A stretch of DNA of 64,000 bases, taken from the NCBI GenBank assembly GCA_965219125.1, contig CBDCMO010000002.1:124001-188000 (forward strand), written 5' to 3'. Below the pieces are notes generated by a model. That model had not been told where the DNA came from and searched no databases. It worked only from the letters and a program-made list of their open reading frames with translations. The stretch is from JBBSOK01 sp965219125. GTDB lineage: Bacteria > Bacteroidota > Bacteroidia > Flavobacteriales > Flavobacteriaceae. Numbering within the stretch: position 1 is the stretch's first letter; every line of letters starts with the position of its first letter. A program made the position numbers and the translations under genes. Positions 45,030 through 53,351 of the stretch are shown one piece after another.

Positions 45030-46313
45030 ATGACCAAAGCCTTAATCATCACATACTATTGGCCGCCAGCTGGTGGACCTGGAGTACAGCGATGGTTACA
45101 TTTTGCAAATTATTTTGAAGAGTTTGGTGTTAAACCAATTGTTTTTATTCCAGAAAATCCGTCATATCCTATTGTTGATAATGAGCTTTCAGCAAAGGTT
45201 TCGTATAAAATCGAGATTATAAAATTTCCAATAAACGAGCCGTATAAATTCGCCAAACTATTTTCAAAAAAGAAAACAAAATCAATTAGCAAAGGCATAA
45301 TTCCGAAAAAAAATAGTGCAACCCTAGATAAATTCCTTTTATATATTCGTGGTAATTATTTTATTCCAGATGCGCGTATTGGTTGGGTTAAACCTTCAAC
45401 GGAATATCTTTCAGATTATATTTCAAAAAATAATATTGATGTTGTCATCACAACAGGTCCGCCGCATAGTCTTCATTTAATTGGGTTGAATCTAAAGGAA
45501 AAACAAAACGTAAAATGGTTGGCAGATTTTCGCGATCCGTGGACGACCATTCATTACCACAAGCAGTTACGATTAACTGATTCTTCAGCGAAAAAGCATA
45601 AGGAGTTAGAAAAAAAAGTGCTTCAAACAGCCGATTTAGTTATAGTTACAAGCCCAACAACAAAAGAAGAATTTAAGACGATTACCAACAAAACGATTGA
45701 AGTTGTAACCAACGGTTTTGAAAATTTAAATATTTCTAAAGAAAGTTTGGATTCTAAATTCACAATCTCGCACATTGGTTCTATGTTAAGCGGCAGAAAT
45801 CCTAAAAATTTATGGAAAATACTTGCTGAAATTTGTACTGAAAATGAAGAATTTTCATACGCTTTAAAGCTTCAATTAATTGGAGCAACAAGTGATGAAG
45901 TCTTAAATGAAATTAGAAAATATAAGCTTTCAAATAATATTGAAACTGCCAATTATGTTTCGCACGTTGAGGCATTAAAAATTCAGCGATATTCCCAAAT
46001 TCTACTTCTTGTTGAAAGCGACACACCCGAAACGCGCGCCATAATTCCCGGAAAATTATTTGAATATCTTGCAGCACAGCGCCCAATTTTAGCTTTCGGT
46101 CCCGAAAAAAGTGATATTGAAACCATAATTTCAGAAACTAAGAGCGGTCAATTTTTTACATATACTTCAACCGAAGCATTAAAAAATCAAATTTTAAATT
46201 GGTATAATCAGTTCAAAGAAAATCGACTTTCAATTTCAACTTTAAGTATTGAAAAGTATAGTAGGCGAACACTTAGTGAAAAAATGGCTAGTCTTTTAAA
46301 AAATCTAAAATAG
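45030..46313 (+). CDS. Glycosyltransferase (GT4-like)
   Basis: A 427-residue GT-B fold protein without membrane segments. N-terminal domain begins with TYYWPPAGGPGVQRW, typical of GT4-like acceptor domains; the C-terminal donor domain includes ISHIGSMLSGRNPKN and IIPGKLFEYLAAQRPILAFG, the E(x)LAxxxP-type motif that holds the sugar nucleotide. It probably adds a sugar to a surface glycan or lipid carrier; donor and acceptor unknown. No other glycan genes lie next to it apart from the yfhO-like gene. Confidence 0.88.
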   Translation: MTKALIITYYWPPAGGPGVQRWLHFANYFEEFGVKPIVFIPENPSYPIVDNELSAKVSYKIEIIKFPINEPYKFAKLFSKKKTKSISKGIIPKKNSATLDKFLLYIRGNYFIPDARIGWVKPSTEYLSDYISKNNIDVVITTGPPHSLHLIGLNLKEKQNVKWLADFRDPWTTIHYHKQLRLTDSSAKKHKELEKKVLQTADLVIVTSPTTKEEFKTITNKTIEVVTNGFENLNISKESLDSKFTISHIGSMLSGRNPKNLWKILAEICTENEEFSYALKLQLIGATSDEVLNEIRKYKLSNNIETANYVSHVEALKIQRYSQILLLVESDTPETRAIIPGKLFEYLAAQRPILAFGPEKSDIETIISETKSGQFFTYTSTEALKNQILNWYNQFKENRLSISTLSIEKYSRRTLSEKMASLLKNLK

Positions 46314-46315
46314 CG

Positions 46316-46358
46316 CAAAAAAGTAAATCCCCACGCAGCCAAAGCTTTGTAGGGATTT
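46316..46358 (-). terminator. Terminator after the Asn-rich protein gene
   Basis: Stem AAATCCC / GGGATTT with further imperfect pairing inside, followed on the minus strand by a run of six T. Preceded by TTGGTTGGTTAGT, a motif also found before the terminator at 48006. Confidence 0.75.
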
Positions 46359-46362
46359 CCAG

Positions 46363-46375
46363 ACTAACCAACCAA
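46363..46375 (-). repeat. Motif copy 1: TTGGTTGGTTAGT before a hairpin
   Basis: The same 13 bases occur at 48051-48063, in the same orientation, each followed by a (C/T)TG(A/G)AAATCC start of a terminator hairpin. Confidence 0.6.
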
Positions 46376-46379
46376 AAAT

Positions 46380-47720
46380 TTAATTTCGTCTACCTCTTGT
46401 TGCGCTTGAGGAGGATTTTGAAGTTGAAGATCTTCCACCAATTGCCGCGCTTGTATTTCTTGAGCTTTGTGTAGACACTTTCGCAGAACGTGAAGTGTTG
46501 CCGCTACTTCTAACATTATTTGTTGCCCGTGTATTATTCGGCTTCACGTTTGAAGTTGCTCTAGTATTAATAGTTTTTACCGAAGTATTTCGCACATTGT
46601 CATATGAATTTCTAACATTACTTGTATTTTGAGTATTACTGTTTGTTTTAACCACAGTATTGTTGTTTACCGAAGTATTATTTTTAGTATTTGCGGTAGT
46701 TTTTATATTATTAACACTATTTCTAACTGTCGCATTGCTTCTGGTATTTGCATTAGTTTTTACAACATTTGTATTTGTTCTCACATTTTGAGTATTGTTG
46801 GTTTTAACTGTTTCGTTATTTCTAACATTTGAAACTGCTTTTGTGTTGCGAACGCTTTCAGTTTTAACATTACTTCTTACTGAATTAGCAGAAGTGTTTG
46901 AAGCAATATTGTTATTTGAACTATTATTTCTAGTCGAAAGATTACTTCTGGAATCAATATTTCCACCGTTATTTGTTGAACTTTCTCTAGTATTGGAAAC
47001 ATAGGAGTTTCTCCTATTTGGATCGTAACTACTGTTTTTTGCTACACGACCATTTTTAGAATATGAATACATTCCTGGCCGATAAAAATCTCTTCTTGCA
47101 TTCGCATAATTGGAACGGCCACGATTTTTATAATAATTACAATGGTCGTAATAACTGTATCTAATTGGTGTATAATAATGTCTGTATGGTAAATCGTAAA
47201 CTATGCAATTGCTGTAAAAAGGTCTTGCGTAATAAATGTGCCAAGGTCTATAAATATAGTACGGATTGTAAAAGTTTATAGCTCCAGTACAATTTGCAAA
47301 ATAGCCGTAATTGTTATAGTTTATGTGCAAACCACCAACTCTTACAATACGTCGGTCGTTATATTGAATATCGACACTTCCAGCTTGGGTTATGCGGCCA
47401 TATTCGTCATAATAAATTGGTACATTCTGAATTTGAATTACTGCACCGTAATCGTCATATTGTATGTAAGGTTCATAATCATAGCCTGAATTAAAGCTTA
47501 TATTCACATTTGGTGTGCTCACATTTACTTGCGCTCCATTTTGTTGGCCAACATAAACAAAATCAAATTGTCCGTCGGGAAATATCGAAAATTCTACACT
47601 ACCTTCTTCAAAGATATAAGCTTTGCCATCATAATTGCGATTGGTGTAGTTAAACGGATTTGCGATTGCAGTAAAAGTAGTTACAATGAACCCTAATACT
47701 AAAAGTGCTGCTTTTTTCAT
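46380..47720 (-). CDS. Secreted Asn/Thr/Ser/Arg-rich protein of unknown function
   Basis: A 446-residue protein from the ATG at 47720 with a signal peptide (ending TAIANP, about residue 21). Residues 25-190 are a Tyr/Asn-rich region with repeats such as YDDYGAVIQIQN and YDEYGRITQAG, followed by basic YYRP-type sequence. Residues 210-446 are low complexity, made almost only of N, T, S, V, R and K (for example KTNNTQNVRTN), ending RGRRN. The tail is strongly basic and likely unstructured. No enzyme motif. It has a sigma-54-like promoter, so it is probably expressed under special conditions. Confidence 0.8.
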   Translation of the reverse strand: MKKAALLVLGFIVTTFTAIANPFNYTNRNYDGKAYIFEEGSVEFSIFPDGQFDFVYVGQQNGAQVNVSTPNVNISFNSGYDYEPYIQYDDYGAVIQIQNVPIYYDEYGRITQAGSVDIQYNDRRIVRVGGLHINYNNYGYFANCTGAINFYNPYYIYRPWHIYYARPFYSNCIVYDLPYRHYYTPIRYSYYDHCNYYKNRGRSNYANARRDFYRPGMYSYSKNGRVAKNSSYDPNRRNSYVSNTRESSTNNGGNIDSRSNLSTRNNSSNNNIASNTSANSVRSNVKTESVRNTKAVSNVRNNETVKTNNTQNVRTNTNVVKTNANTRSNATVRNSVNNIKTTANTKNNTSVNNNTVVKTNSNTQNTSNVRNSYDNVRNTSVKTINTRATSNVKPNNTRATNNVRSSGNTSRSAKVSTQSSRNTSAAIGGRSSTSKSSSSATRGRRN

Positions 47721-47782
47721 AACTGTAGATTTAAAGATTAGACTTGTTTTCAATTATTTGGAATGTTAGTTGAAAACCTAAA

Positions 47783-47800
47783 TACAAACGGCGTGCCAAC
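47783..47800 (-). promoter_or_regulatory. Sigma-54-like promoter of the Asn-rich protein gene
   Basis: Minus strand reads GTTGGCACGCCGTTTGTA. The -24 element TTGGCACG is perfect and the -12 element TTTGT has the GC replaced by GT; the GG to G(C/T) distance is 12 bases, as required. It lies about 63 bases before the start codon. Confidence 0.55.
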
Positions 47801-48005
47801 TTTTTTTAATCATTGAATATCAAATAGTTATAAAATTATAATTTTGATAAATTCTGAAATAATATTTTCTTCGGAATAAAATATTTAGGTAAAGACAACT
47901 AATTTGAAGTATTTTTCTGAATTGAAAAGATTAAAATAGAGATAGAATAAATGAAATTTAAGTAATTATTTTATTGAAGAATTTAAACGAATTAAAATAA
48001 TTGGA

Positions 48006-48047
48006 GAAAAAAAATCCGCCAAAATGTTTTACCATTTCAACGGATTT
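48006..48047 (-). terminator. Hairpin terminator, possible end of a small RNA
   Basis: Stem AAATCCG...AAATG / CATTTTGGCGGATTT with eight T residues on the minus strand. The nearest upstream gene, uvrA, ends about 235 bases away, and a TTGGCACG element lies just 40 bases upstream, so it could close a short separate transcript. Confidence 0.65.
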
Positions 48048-48050
48048 CAA

Positions 48051-48063
48051 ACTAACCAACCAA
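48051..48063 (-). repeat. Motif copy 2: TTGGTTGGTTAGT before a hairpin
   Basis: Identical to 46363-46375 and in the same position relative to a terminator hairpin. Confidence 0.6.
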
Positions 48064-48282
48064 TAATGTAAGAACCATTATCGTGCCAAGAAAATTATTT
48101 AAATGCTAATGTTTTCTGAAAAAAAGAGGCTAGACGTTTATGAGTCGATTGGTTGATTATTAAATCAGTTGATAATTAAGTGAGTCAATTAGTTAATAAG
48201 TTTACAAGAACAAAATCCAAAAAGGCAATTTGAATTAAAATTTAGTTATTTTATTCTACTGCGACTGCAAACTGCAAGTACC

Positions 48283-51060
48283 TTAAAGTTTCTCCCTTAA
48301 ATAAAAAGCCGTGTAAGATTCTTTATTCTTCGCCACTTCTTCCGGCGTTCCCGTTGCTATAATTTGTCCGCCGGTTTCGCCGCCTTCCAAACCTAAATCA
48401 ATAATATAATCGGCACATTTTATTAAATCTAAATTGTGTTCAACAACAATTACGGTATGTCCATTTTTCAGCAGTGCGTAAAATGAAGCCAATAATTTTT
48501 TAATATCGTGAAAATGAAGACCTGTTGTTGGTTCGTCAAAAATAAAGACCGTATTATCGGCATTACTGCCTTTAACCAAAAATGATGCTAACTTGATACG
48601 TTGTGCTTCGCCGCCGGATAATGTTGCGGAACTTTGCCCTAACTGTACATATCCCAAACCTACGTCTTGCAGAGGTTGTAAGCGACTCACAATTTTATTT
48701 TCGTTATGGTTTCCGAAGAATGCAATTGCATCATCAACCGTCAAATTTAAAATATCATCAATATTTTTATCGTGAAATTTTACTTCAAGCACTTCTTTTT
48801 TGAAACGTTTCCCATTACAAGTATCACAAACCAAATGCACATCTGCCATAAATTGCATTTCGATAGTAACTTCACCATCACCTTTGCACGTATCGCAACG
48901 TCCGCCATCAACATTGAAACTAAAATGTTTTGCCTTGTAATCCCTAATATTAGACAACTTTTGATTGGCATACAAATTTCGAATATCGTCGTACGCCTTA
49001 ATATAGGTAACCGGATTTGATCTGCTTGAACGCCCAATGGGATTTTGATCTACAAATTCGATATTTTTAATACTTTTTAAATCGCCTTCAATTGAAGTAA
49101 ACTGTCCGGGTTTTTCGCCATAACCACCTATTTCCCGCATTAAAGCTGGATATAAAATCTTTTTTACCAAGGTACTTTTCCCACTTCCCGAAACGCCGGT
49201 AACTGCGGTAAACGCGTTAATGGGAAAAGTAGCATCAATATTTTTTAGATTGTTTTGACGCGCTCCGGTAATTTTTATAAACTTGTTTGAACTTCTTCTT
49301 TTCTTCGGAACTTCAATTTCCATTTCCCCATTTAAATATTTTGCAGTTAATGAATCTGCTTTTAGAATCTCATCATACGTTCCCTGAGCCATAACTTCTC
49401 CGCCAAATGAACCAGCTTCCGGACCAATATCTATAATTTGGTCAGCTTGCTTCATTATATCTTCGTCGTGTTCAACAACAATAACCGTGTTACCCAAATT
49501 TCTGAGTTTTTTCAAAATTTCGATAAGTCGTTCAGTATCCTTCGGATGCAAGCCAATACTAGGTTCATCAAGAATATACATTGAACCAACCAAGCTGCTT
49601 CCCAAAGAGGTTGCAAGGTTAATTCTTTGACTTTCGCCACCACTCAAGGTATTGCTTTTTCGATTTAAAGTAAGATAGGTAAGACCAACATCAATTAAAA
49701 AACCGAGTCTGTTATTAATTTCAACCAATAATCTTTTTGCAACTTTTTGATCGAATTCTGAAAGTTCTAAATTTTGAAAAAATTCCCTTGCCTGATTCAA
49801 AGGTAATTCAACCAACTCCTGTATCGCCTTTCCGTTAATTTTCACATACGATGCTTCGGGGCGTAGTCGCTTTCCTTTGCAAGTGCTGCATTTTGTTTTG
49901 CCACGATAACGAGAAAGCATAACACGATTTTGGATTTTATAACTCTTAGATTCTAAAAAAGAGAAGAATGCATTTAATCCTTCAAAATGTTTATTGCCTG
50001 TCCAAACTAACTGTTTTTGCGCTTCCGTTAGTTCAAACCAAGATTTATGTATTGGAAAATCAAATTTGTAGGCATTATTCACCAATTGATCTCGATACCA
50101 ACCCATACTATCGCCGCGCCACGGAAAAATTGCATTTTCAAATACGGAAAGCGCTGTATTGGGTATTACCAAATCTTCGTCAATCCCAATTACATCGCCA
50201 TAACCTTCACAAACGGGACAAGCGCCGTACGGATTATTAAAGCTAAATAAATGAACGTTGGGCTCCATAAAAACAATTCCGTCAGCTTCAAACCGATTGT
50301 TAAATTCTGTAGTTTCCTTTGTGTCTAAATTTTCAATGTACAATTCACCTTTTCCTTCGTAAAAAGCCATTTCAGCCGCATCTGCCAATCTATTGTAAAA
50401 GTCTTCGTCGTCTTTGGTGATGATTCTGTCTATTACAATTTCAATTTTCTTCGGAAGTTTTTCCAGATTTAATTCATCTATTCGAACAACTTCATCTTTA
50501 ATTTTTAATCGAGCATATCCTTGTTGGGCGAGCGTTTGAATTTTATTTTCCATACTTCTGCCTTCCTCCAAAACAATAGGGGCGAGTAGGAGTAACTTTT
50601 GACCTTCATCAAAATTTTTGATGAACTTTATGACATCTGCAACCGAATCTTTTTTAACTTCTCTGCCTGAAATGGGAGATATGGTTTTTCCAATTCGAGT
50701 ATATAACAGTTTTAGATAATCATATATTTCGGTTGAAGTACCAACAGTAGAGCGTGGATTGGTTGCATTTACTTTTTGCTCAATAGCAATTGCGGGCGAA
50801 ATACCTTTAATACTATCTACTTTTGGTTTATCCAACCTACCTAAAAATTGACGTGCGTAGGAGGAAAGACTTTCAACGTAACGCCTTTGTCCTTCAGCGT
50901 AAAGCGTATCAAATGCCAAAGTAGATTTTCCGCTACCCGATAATCCCGTAATTACAACCAACTTATTTCGTGGAATTGCAACGGTAATATTTTTTAAGTT
51001 ATGGAGCTTAGCACCCGATATTAGGATGTTTTCCTTAATGTTGATTTGTTCTGCTATCAA
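48283..51060 (-). CDS. uvrA: Excinuclease ABC subunit UvrA
   Basis: A 925-residue UvrA, the damage-recognition ATPase of nucleotide excision repair. Two ABC modules are present: Walker A GLSGSGKST near the N-terminus and GVSGSGKST in the second half, each with its LSGGE(S/A)QRI signature. Zinc-finger cysteine pairs are seen as CPVCEGYG, CSTCKGKR, CDTCKGDG and CDTCNGKR. Length is standard (about 940). Single gene with a -7 element TATCTTTG at 51089-51096. No recognisable partner nearby. Confidence 0.98.
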   Translation of the reverse strand: MIAEQINIKENILISGAKLHNLKNITVAIPRNKLVVITGLSGSGKSTLAFDTLYAEGQRRYVESLSSYARQFLGRLDKPKVDSIKGISPAIAIEQKVNATNPRSTVGTSTEIYDYLKLLYTRIGKTISPISGREVKKDSVADVIKFIKNFDEGQKLLLLAPIVLEEGRSMENKIQTLAQQGYARLKIKDEVVRIDELNLEKLPKKIEIVIDRIITKDDEDFYNRLADAAEMAFYEGKGELYIENLDTKETTEFNNRFEADGIVFMEPNVHLFSFNNPYGACPVCEGYGDVIGIDEDLVIPNTALSVFENAIFPWRGDSMGWYRDQLVNNAYKFDFPIHKSWFELTEAQKQLVWTGNKHFEGLNAFFSFLESKSYKIQNRVMLSRYRGKTKCSTCKGKRLRPEASYVKINGKAIQELVELPLNQAREFFQNLELSEFDQKVAKRLLVEINNRLGFLIDVGLTYLTLNRKSNTLSGGESQRINLATSLGSSLVGSMYILDEPSIGLHPKDTERLIEILKKLRNLGNTVIVVEHDEDIMKQADQIIDIGPEAGSFGGEVMAQGTYDEILKADSLTAKYLNGEMEIEVPKKRRSSNKFIKITGARQNNLKNIDATFPINAFTAVTGVSGSGKSTLVKKILYPALMREIGGYGEKPGQFTSIEGDLKSIKNIEFVDQNPIGRSSRSNPVTYIKAYDDIRNLYANQKLSNIRDYKAKHFSFNVDGGRCDTCKGDGEVTIEMQFMADVHLVCDTCNGKRFKKEVLEVKFHDKNIDDILNLTVDDAIAFFGNHNENKIVSRLQPLQDVGLGYVQLGQSSATLSGGEAQRIKLASFLVKGSNADNTVFIFDEPTTGLHFHDIKKLLASFYALLKNGHTVIVVEHNLDLIKCADYIIDLGLEGGETGGQIIATGTPEEVAKNKESYTAFYLREKL

Positions 51061-51088
51061 TGTTAAATCTTTCTTTTTAAACTTTTTG

Positions 51089-51096
51089 CAAAGATA
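51089..51096 (-). promoter_or_regulatory. -7 element TATCTTTG of uvrA
   Basis: Matches TAnnTTTG on the minus strand, 29 bases before the uvrA ATG. A -33 TTG is not obvious. Confidence 0.5.
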
Positions 51097-51317
51097 CCAA
51101 TTCGGTTATTCTCACGATAATTTAGGGCCGTCATTTAGTTATTTCAGAAAAATTTAACCTTTTTTTTGGAATTGTGATTTCTTTGTTGTTATATTTACGC
51201 CACTTAACGTACAATCTAAAATTTATTGCCTATAGCATATTATTACTTTTAACAAATAAACATTACGGCTCATCAACCAAAAAAAATAAGTCGTTTATTT
51301 TTTAAAAATTCTATAAT

Positions 51318-51902
51318 ATGAAACAAAGCACTAGCTCTGATGCGCTCCTCGTTAGCGCCTATATGAAAGGTAATGAATCTGCATTAGCCGAATTGGTTAC
51401 ACGCCACAAGCAACGCATTTACAGTTTTATCTACTCAAAAGTTTACGATCGCGATATCGCGGAAGATATCTTTCAAGATACATTTATAAAAGTAATTAAA
51501 ACCCTTAAAAGAGGAGCCTACAATGAAGAAGGTAAGTTTTTGCCTTGGGTAATGCGTATTTCCCATAATTTAGTAATTGACCATTTTAGACGGAATAATC
51601 GGATGCCAAAATTTGCTAACAATACTGACTTTAATATTTTTTCTGTGTTAAGCGATAGTACTTTGAATATAGAGAGACAGATGATTAAAGGGCAAGTAGA
51701 AGATGATGTACGCAGAATAATTGAGGAATTGCCGGACGATCAAAAAGAAGTGTTGCTAATGCGCATTTATAAGGATATGAGTTTTAAGGAAATAAGTGAG
51801 CAAACTGGCGTGAGTATAAATACGGCTTTGGGCAGAATGCGATACGCACTTATTAATTTGCGTAAAGTAATTGATAAACACAACATTATATTAACCAATT
51901 AA
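51318..51902 (+). CDS. RNA polymerase sigma-70 family factor (ECF type)
   Basis: A 194-residue ECF sigma factor with region 2 (residues about 20-95, including IFQDTFIKVIKTL and the LPWVMRISHNLVIDHFRRN strip) and region 4 helix-turn-helix (about 130-185, LPDDQKEVLLMRIYKDMSFKEISEQTG). No anti-sigma factor gene follows; instead a 50-residue protein gene lies 54 bases downstream. Bacteroidota often carry a conserved factor of this kind next to uvrA, but its target genes cannot be read here. Confidence 0.93.
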   Translation: MKQSTSSDALLVSAYMKGNESALAELVTRHKQRIYSFIYSKVYDRDIAEDIFQDTFIKVIKTLKRGAYNEEGKFLPWVMRISHNLVIDHFRRNNRMPKFANNTDFNIFSVLSDSTLNIERQMIKGQVEDDVRRIIEELPDDQKEVLLMRIYKDMSFKEISEQTGVSINTALGRMRYALINLRKVIDKHNIILTN

Positions 51903-51956
51903 TACAATAATTAACTTTTTGCTACGTTATTTTCAAATAACCTGAAAATAATAATT

Positions 51957-52109
51957 ATGCAAAAAAGTTACTCAAAGAACTCACGTATGGACAGCGTGAC
52001 TAATAATATGGCTCCAAAAGAAAAAACTGTACGGTTTATTCTGGATTATTCAGCGGCTTTAAGTGTTATAGATTACAATACGATGAAGTTTGAAGCGCTT
52101 CTCAACTAA
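51957..52109 (+). CDS. 50-residue protein downstream of the sigma factor
   Basis: ATG at 51957, stop TAA ending 52109: MQKSYSKNSRMDSVTNNMAP followed by KEKTVRFILDYSAALSVIDY and NTMKFEALLN. Internal methionines at 11 and 18 are other possible starts. The C-terminal half looks like a folded amphipathic helix (FILDYSAALSVI) and the coding triplets are clean up to a strong terminator seven bases on. The gene is too short for usual gene callers. I believe close homologues recur behind sigma genes in flavobacteria, but cannot confirm it. Function unknown, a co-expressed regulator is possible. Confidence 0.7.
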   Translation: MQKSYSKNSRMDSVTNNMAPKEKTVRFILDYSAALSVIDYNTMKFEALLN

Positions 52110-52115
52110 ACTTTG

Positions 52116-52148
52116 AAACCCCTAGAATTAGCTTTTAGGGGTTTTTTT
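52116..52148 (+). terminator. Terminator of the sigma factor/small protein transcript
   Basis: Stem AAACCCCTA / TAGGGGTTT with about ten-base loop and a run of seven T residues. Confidence 0.92.
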
Positions 52149-52202
52149 AATTTTTGGTTGGATAGACTTTTTGAAGTTTGGAAGGTTTGACATTTATTAA
52201 AG

Positions 52203-52322
52203 TTATTTTTTTCTCTTTCTTAATATTAGGCCCGTTATTATGATTATTAAAATAATAAGTCCGGCTATAATCCATTGACCTCCTTTTACAGCAATGTAGT
52301 AATCTCCTATGTTTATATCCAT
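52203..52322 (-). CDS. 39-residue single-pass membrane peptide
   Basis: Minus-strand ATG at 52322, stop at 52203. The sequence begins MDINIGDYYIAVKGGQW, continues with a hydrophobic segment of about 17 residues (IIAGLIILIIIITGLIL) and ends in a basic RKRKK tail. Topology and charge are those of a genuine small membrane protein. It begins 18 bases after the stop of the neighbouring gene at 52341, so it may belong to that operon. Function unknown. Confidence 0.6.
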   Translation of the reverse strand: MDINIGDYYIAVKGGQWIIAGLIILIIIITGLILRKRKK

Positions 52323-52340
52323 ATTTGAAATAGGTTATTT

Positions 52341-52910
52341 TTAAGAAAATGAAAGAGTTTTGCTATTTTTAATTTTCCATTTTTTCTCAACCTTCTCTAG
52401 ATAATATATCTTTTCAGAACCCGACATTTTTCCTGAACTATAAATAACAATTAAAAAAGCTTTATCGTGGGTTATGTTAAATACAATATTCGAAAACTGT
52501 AAAACATAATCATTTTTTTCTAGTATTTTTTCAAAGTCTGGTACTTTATTAACTATAAAATTAAATTTTATACTGGGTCTCGCCTCAAAATATTCTTTTG
52601 GTAAATATTTTTGGTTCTTAAATATTAAATCTGTTTCAGAAATTTCATTGTTATGAATAAATTCCTGATATTCATAAAATTCAAATTTAATTGACTGGGT
52701 ATTAACCGCCACTTTTATTGATACATTGTTAAGAGAATCTAATACGTGTTTTGCAATTTTTTCCGATACATCAAAATTAGGTGGTGGTGGTGGAAATGGT
52801 TTTACATTTTTATTTATTACCAATGCATAAATTTCTTGATAATCTGTTTTGTTTTCCTTACAGCAAAAAAAAGATATTAAGATAAATAGTGAAATTAATT
52901 TTAGTTGCAT
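52341..52910 (-). CDS. Lipoprotein of unknown function
   Basis: A 189-residue protein with signal peptide and lipobox-like FFCC (Cys16/17). A proline run (PFPPPPPNFD, about residues 38-47) precedes a mixed alpha/beta region. The C-terminus, KIYYLEKVEKKWKIKN, resembles the end of the product of 53352-53933 (HYLTKIDGIWQVDCIYY), so the two may be distant paralogs. Last full-size gene of the secreted cluster. Confidence 0.7.
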   Translation of the reverse strand: MQLKLISLFILISFFCCKENKTDYQEIYALVINKNVKPFPPPPPNFDVSEKIAKHVLDSLNNVSIKVAVNTQSIKFEFYEYQEFIHNNEISETDLIFKNQKYLPKEYFEARPSIKFNFIVNKVPDFEKILEKNDYVLQFSNIVFNITHDKAFLIVIYSSGKMSGSEKIYYLEKVEKKWKIKNSKTLSFS

Positions 52911-52972
52911 ATTTTGCTATTTTATAATATAATCATTTTATAATCAAACTATTTTAAGTATTAAATGAAAAA

Positions 52973-53305
52973 CTAATAAATACCATATTCCATTTCAATT
53001 TTACCTTTGGTTGCATTTAAGGGATTAAATGTAACTGGTATATAAAATCCCCCATAATAATCTTTGGTTAGATCATCAGTAAAAATACCGAAGTATTTAC
53101 GCTTAATTCCTTGAAAATTTATCTCTATAGTGTCATTAACATTACCCTTAATTTTCAATATCATAACTGCATAATTTTCATTTTTACTTGGAAATATAGT
53201 ATCCGTGTATGTTTTAGAAAAATCTGTAATTGTGACTTTCTTATTATTTTTTTGATAGCTAAAAAAGAACATCAGAATTGAGATTGATAATAATTTTAGT
53301 TCCAT
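52973..53305 (-). CDS. Secreted protein of unknown function
   Basis: A 110-residue protein with a short signal-like N-terminus (MELKLLSISILMFFFSYQ). The remainder is mostly beta-type (VMILKIKGNVNDTIEINFQG; GKIEMEYGIY). No lipobox cysteine. Lies between two lipoprotein genes in the same direction with about 50-base gaps. Unrecognised. Confidence 0.62.
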   Translation of the reverse strand: MELKLLSISILMFFFSYQKNNKKVTITDFSKTYTDTIFPSKNENYAVMILKIKGNVNDTIEINFQGIKRKYFGIFTDDLTKDYYGGFYIPVTFNPLNATKGKIEMEYGIY

Positions 53306-53351
53306 TTCTATAAGTTCAATTTTGATATAAAGCCTTAAAATGCTGTATAGC

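Larger units (their letters stand above)
47721..48282. other. Long intergenic region between the Asn-rich gene and uvrA
   Basis: About 560 AT-rich bases without a gene. It holds the sigma-54-like promoter (47783-47800), a TTGGCACG at 48082-48089, the TTGGTTGGTTAGT motif with hairpin (48006-48063), and at about 48139-48200 degenerate repeats of the type TCAGTTGATAATTA/TCAATTAGTTAATA. Confidence 0.6.

Noticed and set aside
48139..48200. Degenerate repeats (TCAGTTGATAATTA and similar) as a CRISPR or recombination site
   Set aside because: Units are unequal, only three, with no spacers or associated genes.
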